From the IMG/VR virus record IMGVR_UViG_3300020438_000237, positions 1 to 25,994 of that record: a stretch of DNA of 25,994 nucleotides, one strand, 5' to 3'. The notes below the pieces were generated by a model. That model was not told where the DNA came from. It searched no databases and saw only the letters and a list, made by a program, of their open reading frames with translations. The translations under genes and the position numbers were made by a program. Origin of the DNA: a virus. This document shows positions 11,081 to 19,663 of the stretch, one piece after another (the first letter of the stretch is position 1; every line of letters starts with the position of its first letter).

Positions 11081-13132
11081 CTAGACAATAACATAACGTG
11101 AACCTGACGGAATGGTAACTGTTACTCCACTTGCTACTATTATATCCCCTGCACTAACTCCTGACTTGTTTGTGGTCATAGTATAATTATTTGAAATTGT
11201 TAGCGAGTTTTCTGTGATACAACCATCAGCTTTTTGTGATGAAACTCCAGTTAATGCAGATCCATCTATAGCTGGTAGGGCAGAAGGAAAACGTGCATCA
11301 GGTATAGTTCCAGAAGCTAAGTTAGAAGCATTTGTAGTATCTGTTGTAGCTGAAGTTGCAAGGCCAGCTATCTTGGAAGCTGCTATCGCTGCACTTGCGT
11401 TTATATCAGCATTAACAATAGTGCCATCAACGATCTTTGCACTTGTTACTGTATTGTCACCAGGAGTTCCAATCGCAATCGTAGCTCCCATATTAATAAT
11501 GAAATATGTTGCACCATTAGGAGGAGCAGAGTCAAAGATAATATCAGTACCACTAATAACATATCCATCTGTCATATCACCCTGTCCAGACCCATCATTG
11601 GGTTGTTGCATCACACCATTAATTGAGACTCGTAAGATTTCTGCATTACTTGGTGTTACTGCTGTACTTGTTCCTTTAGTAACTAGCTTAAATCTATAAG
11701 CAGATCCGTTAAATGTAGCAGAACCTCCACCAGTTCCAGAAGATGATGCAATATCCAATAAATCTGCTGTTCCTGTAGCTGCAACTCCACCAATTTCACC
11801 CCAAGAACTTCCGTTATATCCTTCAAATTCTGAAGTTTGACTATTGAATCTAAACATACCTCCAGAGGGAGATCCTGGTCTTTGAGCAGTCGTGCCAGAA
11901 GCAACATCAATAGCACCTGTTCCTGTCATCAAAATATTGTCACTAACAGTAAATGTGCCAGTAACATCCATATTTCCACTAACACTCAAGCTAGATAGCA
12001 AAGTTCCTGTAGCTGTAGCAGAGTTTGTCTGAACAGCATTACCCATCAACGAATGGGCTGAACATTGGTAATGAATTACCATTGGAGTGGTATCTGCTAT
12101 AACGATTTGCGTATATGCACCACTAGAACCAGGAGTTCCACTTGTCGTTACGTTGGTTGTATAAGCTGTAGTTTTATTTGACTCAAGATAAAAACGAAGA
12201 GGATGACCACTATTACTACCATCTGATTGGTCAAACTTATAAGTACGACCTGGTGTGAGACTTAAAAATGGTGATTCTTTACCATCAATTACATAACCAT
12301 TACCAGATCCACTTCCGTTATATCTATGGGCTGCGGTTTTACTTGCAACTGTAACTGTAAAGGTTTTTAGCGATCCAGTATAAGTTGCATGGTGAGAAGC
12401 AAACCCTCTTATATTTCCATCATTGGTAAGAGTTAATGTTCCTGTAAAACTAGGATCTGCATTTTGACCAGGAGCTACCCAACTAAGAACACCAGAAGCA
12501 TTACTAGATAAGACATATCCACTTACTCCTGTATCAGCAGAAGGTAATGTCCAGACAACATTTGATGAAACTGTAGCTGGAGATTTAAAACCTACATAAT
12601 GTGATGAATCACTATCTAAATATCTAAATTCTTTTTGAGCAGAAACAGAAATATGTTCACTACTTGTCCAAGAATCTGTTGAATCAATCCAGTTAAATGT
12701 TTTATCTGTAGCTCCTTTTAACGTTAATCCACCGCCATCAGCAGTCGTATCAGATGGTGTTGTAACTTTTCCAAGAGTAATATTTTTATCTTCTACATCA
12801 AGATTGGTTGTATTAATCGTGGTTGTCGTACCACTAACAGTTAAATCACCAGGGATTGTGACAAGACCAGCAGAACTGATTGTTAACCTTCCAACTCCAG
12901 CAGTACTAAGGGTTAAAGTATCTGATCCACCACTTATTCCTGTATTTGGATCGGAATTAAAACTAAAAGATGGTGCTGAAGCAGATCCATCAGGTGCTTT
13001 GCTTAGTAAATTTGCATATGTAATCTTATTGTTTGAACCTGTACCACCACCACTTACATCGACAATAGCTAACACATCAGTACTAGCTGGTGCGGTTAAA
13101 GCGGTTAATTCTGATATTTTTTTATTTGTCAT
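11081..13132 (-). CDS. Large tail fiber with cupredoxin-like domain, 683 aa
   Basis: The N-terminus (TNKKISELTALTAPASTDVL, then DVSGG) is a common start of cyanophage fibers. Residues about 50-230 are fiber repeats (FNSDPNTGISGGSDTLTL, TLTVSGTTTTINTTNLDVED). Residues about 255-372 form a compact domain with His310, Cys357, His360 and Met363, spaced like the type-1 copper ligands of plastocyanin except for a shorter His-Met gap. Residues 412-449 are the GTTAQRP...FEGYNGSSWGEI module. A further structural part follows and the protein ends TIPSGSRYVIV, as in the 98-aa gene. It is the largest fiber of the cassette and follows the tail-collar fiber by 2 bases. Confidence 0.8.
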   Translation of the reverse strand: MTNKKISELTALTAPASTDVLAIVDVSGGGTGSNNKITYANLLSKAPDGSASAPSFSFNSDPNTGISGGSDTLTLSTAGVGRLTISSAGLVTIPGDLTVSGTTTTINTTNLDVEDKNITLGKVTTPSDTTADGGGLTLKGATDKTFNWIDSTDSWTSSEHISVSAQKEFRYLDSDSSHYVGFKSPATVSSNVVWTLPSADTGVSGYVLSSNASGVLSWVAPGQNADPSFTGTLTLTNDGNIRGFASHHATYTGSLKTFTVTVASKTAAHRYNGSGSGNGYVIDGKESPFLSLTPGRTYKFDQSDGSNSGHPLRFYLESNKTTAYTTNVTTSGTPGSSGAYTQIVIADTTPMVIHYQCSAHSLMGNAVQTNSATATGTLLSSLSVSGNMDVTGTFTVSDNILMTGTGAIDVASGTTAQRPGSPSGGMFRFNSQTSEFEGYNGSSWGEIGGVAATGTADLLDIASSSGTGGGSATFNGSAYRFKLVTKGTSTAVTPSNAEILRVSINGVMQQPNDGSGQGDMTDGYVISGTDIIFDSAPPNGATYFIINMGATIAIGTPGDNTVTSAKIVDGTIVNADINASAAIAASKIAGLATSATTDTTNASNLASGTIPDARFPSALPAIDGSALTGVSSQKADGCITENSLTISNNYTMTTNKSGVSAGDIIVASGVTVTIPSGSRYVIV

Positions 13133-13134
13133 AA

Positions 13135-14091
13135 TTAGAATTTAATAACATACATAAGGGCTTTGTTTTTTACACGAACCTCAGTTCCACCATCAGAAGC
13201 AATAGTGTGAGTATGAGAAGCATCAAAATTAACTCCTCCACAGACATTGGAGTCAGGACTTCCAGGTGTTCCTCCTAAAGTATTACCCCCAACTTTTGTA
13301 AATACACCACTAGCAGAACCTCCAAAACTTCCAAAAGATTCAGATATTCCATTTATAGCACCAGTTAAACTTGTTGTGGCTGCTGTATGATCGTGAGATT
13401 TGTTTTGATCTGATTGACTAGATGCAAAAGATCTTCCGCTATCTACTCCAGCACTATTATCCCAACCTCTTACAAACTGTCCTCTTAAATCAGGCAGATT
13501 AAATGTAGAAGATCCATCTCCTGTTCCCCATGTTGTTGATATTGAACTAAACAAACTAGCATAAGTTGATCTACTGACAGCAGCACCATTACATTCTAAA
13601 TAACCTGATGGAACAGTAGAAGTAGCAAAGGTAAATACTGACCCTGCTGGCACTCCATTAGCAATCTCTCCCCATCCAGTTCCGTTATAACCTTCAAATT
13701 GCGTAAGGCTAGTATTGAATCTTATATCGCCTGTCGCTGGGGTTGGTCTTTGAGCAGTAGTTCCTGATGGTAACTGTAACGACCCAGTACCAGTTAATAT
13801 CAAATCACCAGCAGAAGTAACAGTTCCAGAAAATGTAGGGGATGCTTTGGTTGCAAGTCCAAGATTATTAGCATCTGTCAAATCACCTAAAGTTAACCAA
13901 CCATTATTTGAACTATTTCTTATTTTTAATAAATTATTAGCAGTATCAGCCCATATCTTATAAGCAACAGTAGTGGTAGGAGCAGAAGAACCACTATTAG
14001 ATGATTGAATATCACCAAGACAAACATTCAAATCTGATCGGAATGTTTGGCCTACGGCATTGGCAATGTCAAAATCATGTCCATTACTCAT
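13135..14091 (-). CDS. Tail fiber with phage tail collar domain, 318 aa
   Basis: The N-terminus (SNGHDFDIANAVGQTFRSDL) and the following WADTANNLLKIRNSSNNGW block are typical of marine cyanophage fibers. Residues 110-144 are the GTTAQRPTPATGDIRFN / FEGYNGTGWGEI module. Residues 147 to about 212 are a clear tail collar domain: PSGYLECNGAAVSRSTYASL, then GDGSSTFNLPDLRGQFVRGWD. The rest has His-rich motifs (SHDHTA, ASHTHTIASDGG) like the metal-binding HxH motifs of some phage fiber tips. It is the first fiber gene after J and lies directly next to it (TAAATG). Confidence 0.88.
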   Translation of the reverse strand: MSNGHDFDIANAVGQTFRSDLNVCLGDIQSSNSGSSAPTTTVAYKIWADTANNLLKIRNSSNNGWLTLGDLTDANNLGLATKASPTFSGTVTSAGDLILTGTGSLQLPSGTTAQRPTPATGDIRFNTSLTQFEGYNGTGWGEIANGVPAGSVFTFATSTVPSGYLECNGAAVSRSTYASLFSSISTTWGTGDGSSTFNLPDLRGQFVRGWDNSAGVDSGRSFASSQSDQNKSHDHTAATTSLTGAINGISESFGSFGGSASGVFTKVGGNTLGGTPGSPDSNVCGGVNFDASHTHTIASDGGTEVRVKNKALMYVIKF

Positions 14092-17000
14092 TTATGTAAC
14101 CTCCTTACCAAAACCTGATGCAGCCCATACAAAAGATCTTGCGACTGCTGCACTACCATTTTTAAATGTCACTTGAAATCCTGTTCTGCTTATATTAGCA
14201 AGTTCAAAGAAATCACCTGTTTGTTGAGTTGTTGGTGTCACTACGACAGTTGGTGTATTTTTAAATGGATTTGTGAAAGATACAGTATATTGTGACGATC
14301 CAGTAGTAATTGGAGTCGAGATAGATTCTGTTCTTCCTTGTAATTCTAGTGTAGCTCCTAATTGAGTTACAGCTATATTTTGGTTTGTGTCACTACTTGT
14401 TAATATTGCCTTAAATTGAAATGCTCTTCCAGTTATCAATACATTACTAAATTCCTTGTAATCACTCCAAGTTGGAGAACCAGATGGATTGTCATTAGTT
14501 GATCTTACATAAACAGCAGCATTACATTTTGTTGCTTCAGTTGTACCTCCAACAGCATCTATATAACCCCAAGTATCAATCAAATCAGTTCTTGAATCCC
14601 ATAAACTATTCAATATAAAATTACTAGCTTTAAGAGTTTTTCTTAAATTTACATCATAGGGTTGTGTTAAATCTACCGAGTTTGCAAAGGCATATTCTCC
14701 TGATGTTGCTGTTGCATTGCTAGTAACTGTTAGCTTTAAAGCATCTATAGAAGAGTCATAAACAGTATTAGTTTTAGATCCTGTAAAGTTTGCAGTATGC
14801 TCATCAACAGTTGATACCACAAGTCTTTCCGTAGGTGCTGGTAAGTTTGTTGTAACTCTAGTATTATTCCAATCTGAGTCATTTGAACCAGGTGCATCAG
14901 ATTGCCTTCCTCCATCATCCTCAAATTTAATTAGATAAGTTCCAGAAAGTAAAGGAACAATTTTTTGAGTCTGGTTTCCAGCAGCAGCAACTACAATTTC
15001 CTGTGCATCTTTCCATTGTGCTAATGATGTTAAAGAAGAATGTCTGATAAGGGTCTTCCCACCCAACAACACGTCCAATTCTGTGGCACGATTCCAACTT
15101 AAGATTGCACTTGATTCGTCTATCGGTAATAAGCTAACACCACTTACATTAGCTGGAACAGCAGTTTTTCCTACAGCTACAAATGGACTAAGTGAGTTAG
15201 GTAATGTAGATCTTAATCCTGATGAGCTAACGCTATAAACTTCAATCGTATAATTACCAGCAATCGTATCTTGTATCTCATAACTTTTAGCACCTTCAAC
15301 AGAACGAGAGGTATAGTTACCATCTTCATATCTCCATCTGACATAAACATTATCAGTAGAAGTTGTCCAACTTACAATAATTTTTACTCTTGCAATCCCA
15401 GTATTTTCATAAATAACTTCCTCTGCTGTAATACCAGTTGGAGCAGATGGAGCTATATCTAAATTTGTTATATCTCTTGTAGGTAAAGTGATACCACTTT
15501 CAACGTGTGCGTATTTACCAGAATTGTATTCACTTGCAGTAATTGTATAAAAAGCTCTATCTTTTTCTTCTATTGATAAAACTCTCCAAGTGCTTGTTTG
15601 AAGTCCTGTTGTTTGATAAATCCAAACACTATTTGTTTGAGGAGCAGAAGTAAAAGCACTTGATACTGAAATAACACTTCCTGATATACCGCTTACAGTT
15701 TTATTTTCAACAGAACCATCAGAAAGAATAACAGATAAAGTAGAACCTACAGAATATGAAAGTCCTGTTGAATCATCTACAGTTATAGCTGTAGTTGTTG
15801 CACTACTAATACGACCACCTCTTCGTTCCCCTGCTCTCATTTCATCTGCAACTTCTATAACTTGACCTGGCCTTACAAGAACTCCAGCATCTATAGCACA
15901 ACTAAATGTAATTACTTCTCTCTCTACATTACTCATATAGAGCATCCACTTCGCTAAACGAGAAGCCTGACCCCTTGATGTGCAAGCAAAACTATCTATA
16001 TTTTTAACAATACTTCCGTACCTAGCTTGGTTAGCGGTATCAATCTGCTCCACATAATTTATATCTCGTAGTTCTAAATCTAAATATTTAGCAATAACAA
16101 CTGTAGGTCTTGCCTTTTGACTCGTGTTTGAATAACTAAAGCCAGGTTGTAATACGTTTGCAAGTGTAAATAAATAGCTAGAATCTTTTGGTGAATCTTG
16201 TGCAATAGTTAATGCACCAGCACTCCAGAATGGCATTGATCTAAAGACACTACACATTTGATTTATGACGTTATAAGCTTCCTGTTGATTTTGAATCGCA
16301 ACATTACAATTAAATCTAGGTTCTGTTGAACCTGTACCAGTTCCATCATCTACCTGTTCAGCACAATAAACAGATGCTTGATAAAAGCTAAATTTATCTA
16401 AGCTTGATTCTTGTAAATGAGAACCCAAACCATACCTGTCAGAAGTTAAGAGATCGTATAAGCACCAAGCTGGATCGCTAGTAAATTGAGCAGCACCAAG
16501 AGTTCCGTTAAAAGTTCCTGAGTAGTTTAAACTTCCGTCTGCATTTACAGAAGTGACATTATGTGGAACTTTTACTTTGATTCCCTTTACTAAATATTTT
16601 CTAGTTGGGATAGAACTAAATTGTTCAGCGTCAACTTTTAATCCAACAAGTGCTGTATTTGGGTATGTTCTTTGGTCATATTTTATTTCTACATAATTAT
16701 TAAATTGAAAAGAATTTACTAATTTACTAGATCCACTATCTGCTGTAATTCTTGTGACTTTAATATTTACAGGAAAAGCCCCATCTAAATTTATTAAATA
16801 ATCACGCAAATATGCGTCAGGTGTTCTTCCTGTAATAGTTCCAGCATTACCAGAAACGACTGTTGAATATGACCCACCACTATATTGTACAGCTATAGCA
16901 AGTTCTACACTTGTTCCAAAAATATCTCCTTCGTCACTAAATTTTTGTAGTTGAGGAACTGTTATCTGTACTGAAACTGCATCAACATTTGAGTCTGTAA

Positions 17001-17346
17001 TCTGTATTATTTTTGGTGATGCCTGTGGAACTGTAGAAAAACCTGTTGCTTTGGTTGTCGCAACATCTCTTGTTATAGGAATGGTTGTTTGATTTGATGT
17101 TCCTGTTCGTGCTTCAAAAGTTACATCTTTAAAATTAAAAGTACCATCAGCAGCTTGTAGTGGTGTGTTGTTCAAAAATATAGATTTTGCACCATCTTCA
17201 AGTCCTTGTATTTCACCTTCTCCAATAAGATCTAAAACTCTAGCAAAACTTTTTGAGTCTAAATTATCTTTTGCCTCGGTAGGAGTACCACCGCCTCCTC
17301 CACCGCCTTTTCCTCCTCCACCGCCAGAGCCAATAATTTTACTCAT
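14092..17346 (-). CDS. J: Tail tip host-specificity protein, lambda J-like, 1084 aa
   Basis: Length (lambda J is 1132 aa), position after the I- and K-like genes, and sequence fit the central tip protein J. A Gly-rich N-terminus is followed by the conserved start DLIGEGEIQGLEDGAKSIFL and LNNTPLQAADGTFNFKDVTF. The middle holds ARYGSIVKNIDSFACTSRGQ, then RLAKWMLYMSNVEREVITFS and VLVRPGQVIEVADEMRAGER, typical of the J hub domains. A fibronectin-III-like stretch follows (SAPTGITAEEVIYENTG, IVSWTTSTDNVYVRWRYEDG). The C-terminal 300 residues are the likely receptor-binding or fiber-docking part. The start overlaps the I-like gene by 4 bases. Confidence 0.92.
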   Translation of the reverse strand: MSKIIGSGGGGGKGGGGGGGTPTEAKDNLDSKSFARVLDLIGEGEIQGLEDGAKSIFLNNTPLQAADGTFNFKDVTFEARTGTSNQTTIPITRDVATTKATGFSTVPQASPKIIQITDSNVDAVSVQITVPQLQKFSDEGDIFGTSVELAIAVQYSGGSYSTVVSGNAGTITGRTPDAYLRDYLINLDGAFPVNIKVTRITADSGSSKLVNSFQFNNYVEIKYDQRTYPNTALVGLKVDAEQFSSIPTRKYLVKGIKVKVPHNVTSVNADGSLNYSGTFNGTLGAAQFTSDPAWCLYDLLTSDRYGLGSHLQESSLDKFSFYQASVYCAEQVDDGTGTGSTEPRFNCNVAIQNQQEAYNVINQMCSVFRSMPFWSAGALTIAQDSPKDSSYLFTLANVLQPGFSYSNTSQKARPTVVIAKYLDLELRDINYVEQIDTANQARYGSIVKNIDSFACTSRGQASRLAKWMLYMSNVEREVITFSCAIDAGVLVRPGQVIEVADEMRAGERRGGRISSATTTAITVDDSTGLSYSVGSTLSVILSDGSVENKTVSGISGSVISVSSAFTSAPQTNSVWIYQTTGLQTSTWRVLSIEEKDRAFYTITASEYNSGKYAHVESGITLPTRDITNLDIAPSAPTGITAEEVIYENTGIARVKIIVSWTTSTDNVYVRWRYEDGNYTSRSVEGAKSYEIQDTIAGNYTIEVYSVSSSGLRSTLPNSLSPFVAVGKTAVPANVSGVSLLPIDESSAILSWNRATELDVLLGGKTLIRHSSLTSLAQWKDAQEIVVAAAGNQTQKIVPLLSGTYLIKFEDDGGRQSDAPGSNDSDWNNTRVTTNLPAPTERLVVSTVDEHTANFTGSKTNTVYDSSIDALKLTVTSNATATSGEYAFANSVDLTQPYDVNLRKTLKASNFILNSLWDSRTDLIDTWGYIDAVGGTTEATKCNAAVYVRSTNDNPSGSPTWSDYKEFSNVLITGRAFQFKAILTSSDTNQNIAVTQLGATLELQGRTESISTPITTGSSQYTVSFTNPFKNTPTVVVTPTTQQTGDFFELANISRTGFQVTFKNGSAAVARSFVWAASGFGKEVT

Positions 17347-18002
17347 ACTTCCACCTGTTCATTTGTGATATTTGCAGAGATCACGACAGATCCAGTCATG
17401 GTACGTCCGTATATCACAGGAACGGCAACACCGGCTTTTGAGGTGTTTTGGATGCCACTAAAATTAAATGACCTTCTAGGGTCTTGGCTACTTTCTGGAA
17501 TAGTTTCCACAGGTGTAAGCATTTGACTTATACCATTCAAAACAAGAGAAGCACCAATCACAGATGTTATTGTTCCTAGTGTAGTCATAGCTGCACTACC
17601 TACTGTAAAACCAGCAGCGATTTGTGCTTGTGTAAGTGTTGTTCCAGCAGCAGCAGATCCTCCAAAACCATAAGTTCCAAACATACCAGCACCAGGAAAC
17701 ATAAAACTAGCTCCAATTAATGCAGCACCTAAAAGTATTCTTCCTGTATTTCCTCCAGCACCTCCAACCACAGGAACAATTTTTATATCATTAGTTCCAC
17801 TAGGATAATGTAATTCTTTCTCCTTAAGTTCCCAATTATCCAAAATAACTTTGTAATGCCTATCAGACATATGTTTTTCTAACTTAGGAAAATTAACGAC
17901 TAAAAATCTTATCGCCTGTGCAGCATTATTAACTTCAGCTTCTAGGTTTTTCTCTCCTAGAAACTTTGCGAGTTCTCCGTATAGCTTAATTTTACGCAGC
18001 AT
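17343..18002 (-). CDS. I: Tail assembly protein, lambda I-like, 219 aa
   Basis: The N-terminal 80 residues ([33 protein letters not shown]) have the ubiquitin-like beta-grasp start of lambda gpI. A Gly/Ala-rich hydrophobic stretch ([40 protein letters not shown]) and a C-terminal block with [19 protein letters not shown] follow, as in the family. Lambda gpI acts in assembly of the tail tip and is probably not kept in the mature particle. The gene overlaps the K-like gene by 11 bases and the J gene by 4. Confidence 0.88.
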   Translation of the reverse strand: MLRKIKLYGELAKFLGEKNLEAEVNNAAQAIRFLVVNFPKLEKHMSDRHYKVILDNWELKEKELHYPSGTNDIKIVPVVGGAGGNTGRILLGAALIGASFMFPGAGMFGTYGFGGSAAAGTTLTQAQIAAGFTVGSAAMTTLGTITSVIGASLVLNGISQMLTPVETIPESSQDPRRSFNFSGIQNTSKAGVAVPVIYGRTMTGSVVISANITNEQVEV

Positions 18003-18693
18003 AACGAATCCTTTTACCTGTGCATTTTAGCAGCCATTCATCTAATAGATCACGACTTGATAATCTATTTTGTAAATGATGCAAAACTGTTTGCTGTCCT
18101 AAGTAAACACCAATATGATTTAATCCGCTACTACTTATTGACATTAATAATAAATCTCCATACCTTAGATCTTCTTCTGGTAACAACTCACGAAAGCCTG
18201 TTTTTGCAAAACAATCTGCAAACATCGGATTTTTTATAAACTCTTCAGATGAATTTGGTCTGATCCAATCTATAAGTTCTATACCTAATTCTTCTTTATA
18301 CCAATCTCTACATAAACTCCAACAATCAGTAACACCCCAAACCCATTGCCTTCCAATTAAAGGAGCTTTATAGCCACAAGGCTCACAATAACCCCATTGT
18401 TTTAGATTAGGTTGGATTATCCACCATTTTAAATTAGATTTTTCACAAGCTACTTTATCAGCTTCGCTTGGATTTGGACTTGTTACAGGATGACTATGAA
18501 CAACACCAATTACTTCTCCTTGATCTTCTGCTTCTATCCAATCTTCTGGTGACAAGATAAATTGATCTGTAGGTTCTGTTGCTAAATTTTGACAAGGAAA
18601 ATATATCTCTTTTCCTTTTTTTACAATTAGCAAACCACAAGATTCTTTTGGATCTGCTTGTATTGCGTGTTCTAGTGCTTCATCTTGCCACAT
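17992..18693 (-). CDS. K: Tail tip assembly peptidase, lambda K-like (JAB plus NlpC/P60)
   Basis: Two domains are visible. Residues about 5-110 are a JAB/JAMM metallopeptidase domain: Glu17 in KESCGLL and [14 protein letters not shown], with His66, His68, Ser76 and Asp79 as the usual zinc-site set. Residues about 115-233 are an NlpC/P60 cysteine peptidase domain, with Cys124 in [11 protein letters not shown] and His193 in LNHIGVYLG; His205 in VLHHLQNRL may be the third residue. This pairing is the plan of lambda gpK, needed for tail-tip assembly and possibly for local cell-wall cleavage. Both active sites look intact. The start overlaps the L-like gene's stop (TAATG). Confidence 0.9.
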   Translation of the reverse strand: MWQDEALEHAIQADPKESCGLLIVKKGKEIYFPCQNLATEPTDQFILSPEDWIEAEDQGEVIGVVHSHPVTSPNPSEADKVACEKSNLKWWIIQPNLKQWGYCEPCGYKAPLIGRQWVWGVTDCWSLCRDWYKEELGIELIDWIRPNSSEEFIKNPMFADCFAKTGFRELLPEEDLRYGDLLLMSISSSGLNHIGVYLGQQTVLHHLQNRLSSRDLLDEWLLKCTGKRIRYAA

Positions 18694-19316
18694 TAGAAAA
18701 ACGTACCTATACCAGGGAAATCATCGGGTAACACCTGTCGTTTTGGCAATCTAACTCCATGAACGTCAGAACTTGCAGCAAGTTCAAATTCAACTACTGC
18801 TCTATTTTCTCCTGATTTACGATCTATTAAAAATATCTGCTCATCAAAAGTTGCTGTAGGGTCTGGAGTTCCAAACGGATTTATACCTGATTCCATATCT
18901 ATTGCACTACCACTTTCTAATAAAATATTTGAACCATTTTCTAATAAAATTTCACCACCTGTAAAGTTTGTATTATCAATATATCTTTGTAAAGTTCTAA
19001 GTCTTGTAACCTTTGCACCTTCTAATCCTTGAGGAAGTGTAAGTAAAATTGTTGTTATTGTTCCTAAAATATTAGATATTTTTAAAGTAGGTCTTGGTGT
19101 TTGCTTACCATTATACTCAAAACCTTCAGCTTCTATCGGCATCCGAGTATATTCAAGATTATTAAAAATTACATTTTTATCTTCATTTGTATTAGTTCCG
19201 TTATGAAAATAGTAAGTTTGCGAAACTCCATGCATTGTCGTGTTTAGCTCAAGCTGAAAAAGCTCAACAATATTACTTGGATTAGGTTTTTGTAATTCAG
19301 CTACAGGTATTGCCAT
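18693..19316 (-). CDS. L: Minor tail protein, lambda L-like, 207 aa
   Basis: The N-terminal two-thirds match the tail tip protein [47 protein letters not shown], then [12 protein letters not shown] and [19 protein letters not shown]. The protein ends [16 protein letters not shown]. It has no cysteine at all, while lambda gpL (232 aa) carries an iron-sulfur cluster on C-terminal cysteines; here that part is missing. Three imperfect 8-residue repeats, [16 protein letters not shown] and IDMESGIN, are inserted at residues 123-146. Its ATG overlaps the M-like gene's stop (TAATG). Confidence 0.85.
   Translation of the reverse strand: MAIPVAELQKPNPSNIVELFQLELNTTMHGVSQTYYFHNGTNTNEDKNVIFNNLEYTRMPIEAEGFEYNGKQTPRPTLKISNILGTITTILLTLPQGLEGAKVTRLRTLQRYIDNTNFTGGEILLENGSNILLESGSAIDMESGINPFGTPDPTATFDEQIFLIDRKSGENRAVVEFELAASSDVHGVRLPKRQVLPDDFPGIGTFF
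18879..18950 (-). repeat. Three 24-bp in-frame repeats inside the L-like gene
   Basis: The DNA shows TTTCTAATAAAAT twice, 24 bases apart, and a third more diverged unit. They encode [16 protein letters not shown] and IDMESGIN. The unit length is a multiple of three, so copy number can change without breaking the gene. The insert lies in what should be a loop of the L-like protein. Confidence 0.7.
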
Positions 19317-19663
19317 TAGGGTTCAAATACTTCTGTAAACGTAACTGTAATTGTTGCAAGGTTTGGGTATGGTATGGTTTTTTTTCTATTCAATGCACGA
19401 TATTTAGAAGTAGATGCTTCATCAGGTGCTTGCCAATTAAAATAATCTCCATCTGCAATTCGAGCATCAAGAAAGGTTTCTATTGTGTCACTTTCTGCTT
19501 CTGTTATATTTTCAAAAGAAAGGTTAAAAACTTTAGGATTTATATTTAATCCAAACTTTATTACTTGCTCATAGCCATCTTGAAATCTTGTTCTAGTAAC
19601 AAAAGGTTCTACAGTTTTACTTACCCCATATACAGGTTCTATCGTTGGGAATGTTTCTGCCAT
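19316..19663 (-). CDS. M: Minor tail protein, lambda M-like, 115 aa
   Basis: The whole product fits the small minor tail protein M family: PVYGVSKTVEPFVTRTRFQD, GYEQVIKFGLNINPKVFNL, FLDARIADGDYFNWQAPDE, then ATITVTFTEVFEP. M joins the tape measure end to the tail tip during assembly. It lies between the tape measure and L-like genes, and both junctions are TAATG overlaps. Length is close to lambda M (109 aa). Confidence 0.9.
   Translation of the reverse strand: MAETFPTIEPVYGVSKTVEPFVTRTRFQDGYEQVIKFGLNINPKVFNLSFENITEAESDTIETFLDARIADGDYFNWQAPDEASTSKYRALNRKKTIPYPNLATITVTFTEVFEP

Noticed and set aside
11214-11699. 161-codon plus-strand ORF, and another at 12804-13145, antisense to the 683-aa fiber
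   Set aside because: Both are low-complexity Val/Ala/Pro/Ile-rich mirror frames of a Thr/Ser/Gly-rich gene, with no family features.
11683-11916. 77-codon minus ORF in another frame of the 683-aa fiber
   Set aside because: Leu-rich shadow of the fiber frame; no independent start signal and no coding features.
5703-14091. Diversity-generating retroelement acting on the fiber genes
   Set aside because: No reverse transcriptase and no template/variable repeat pair with adenine-specific changes is seen in the window.
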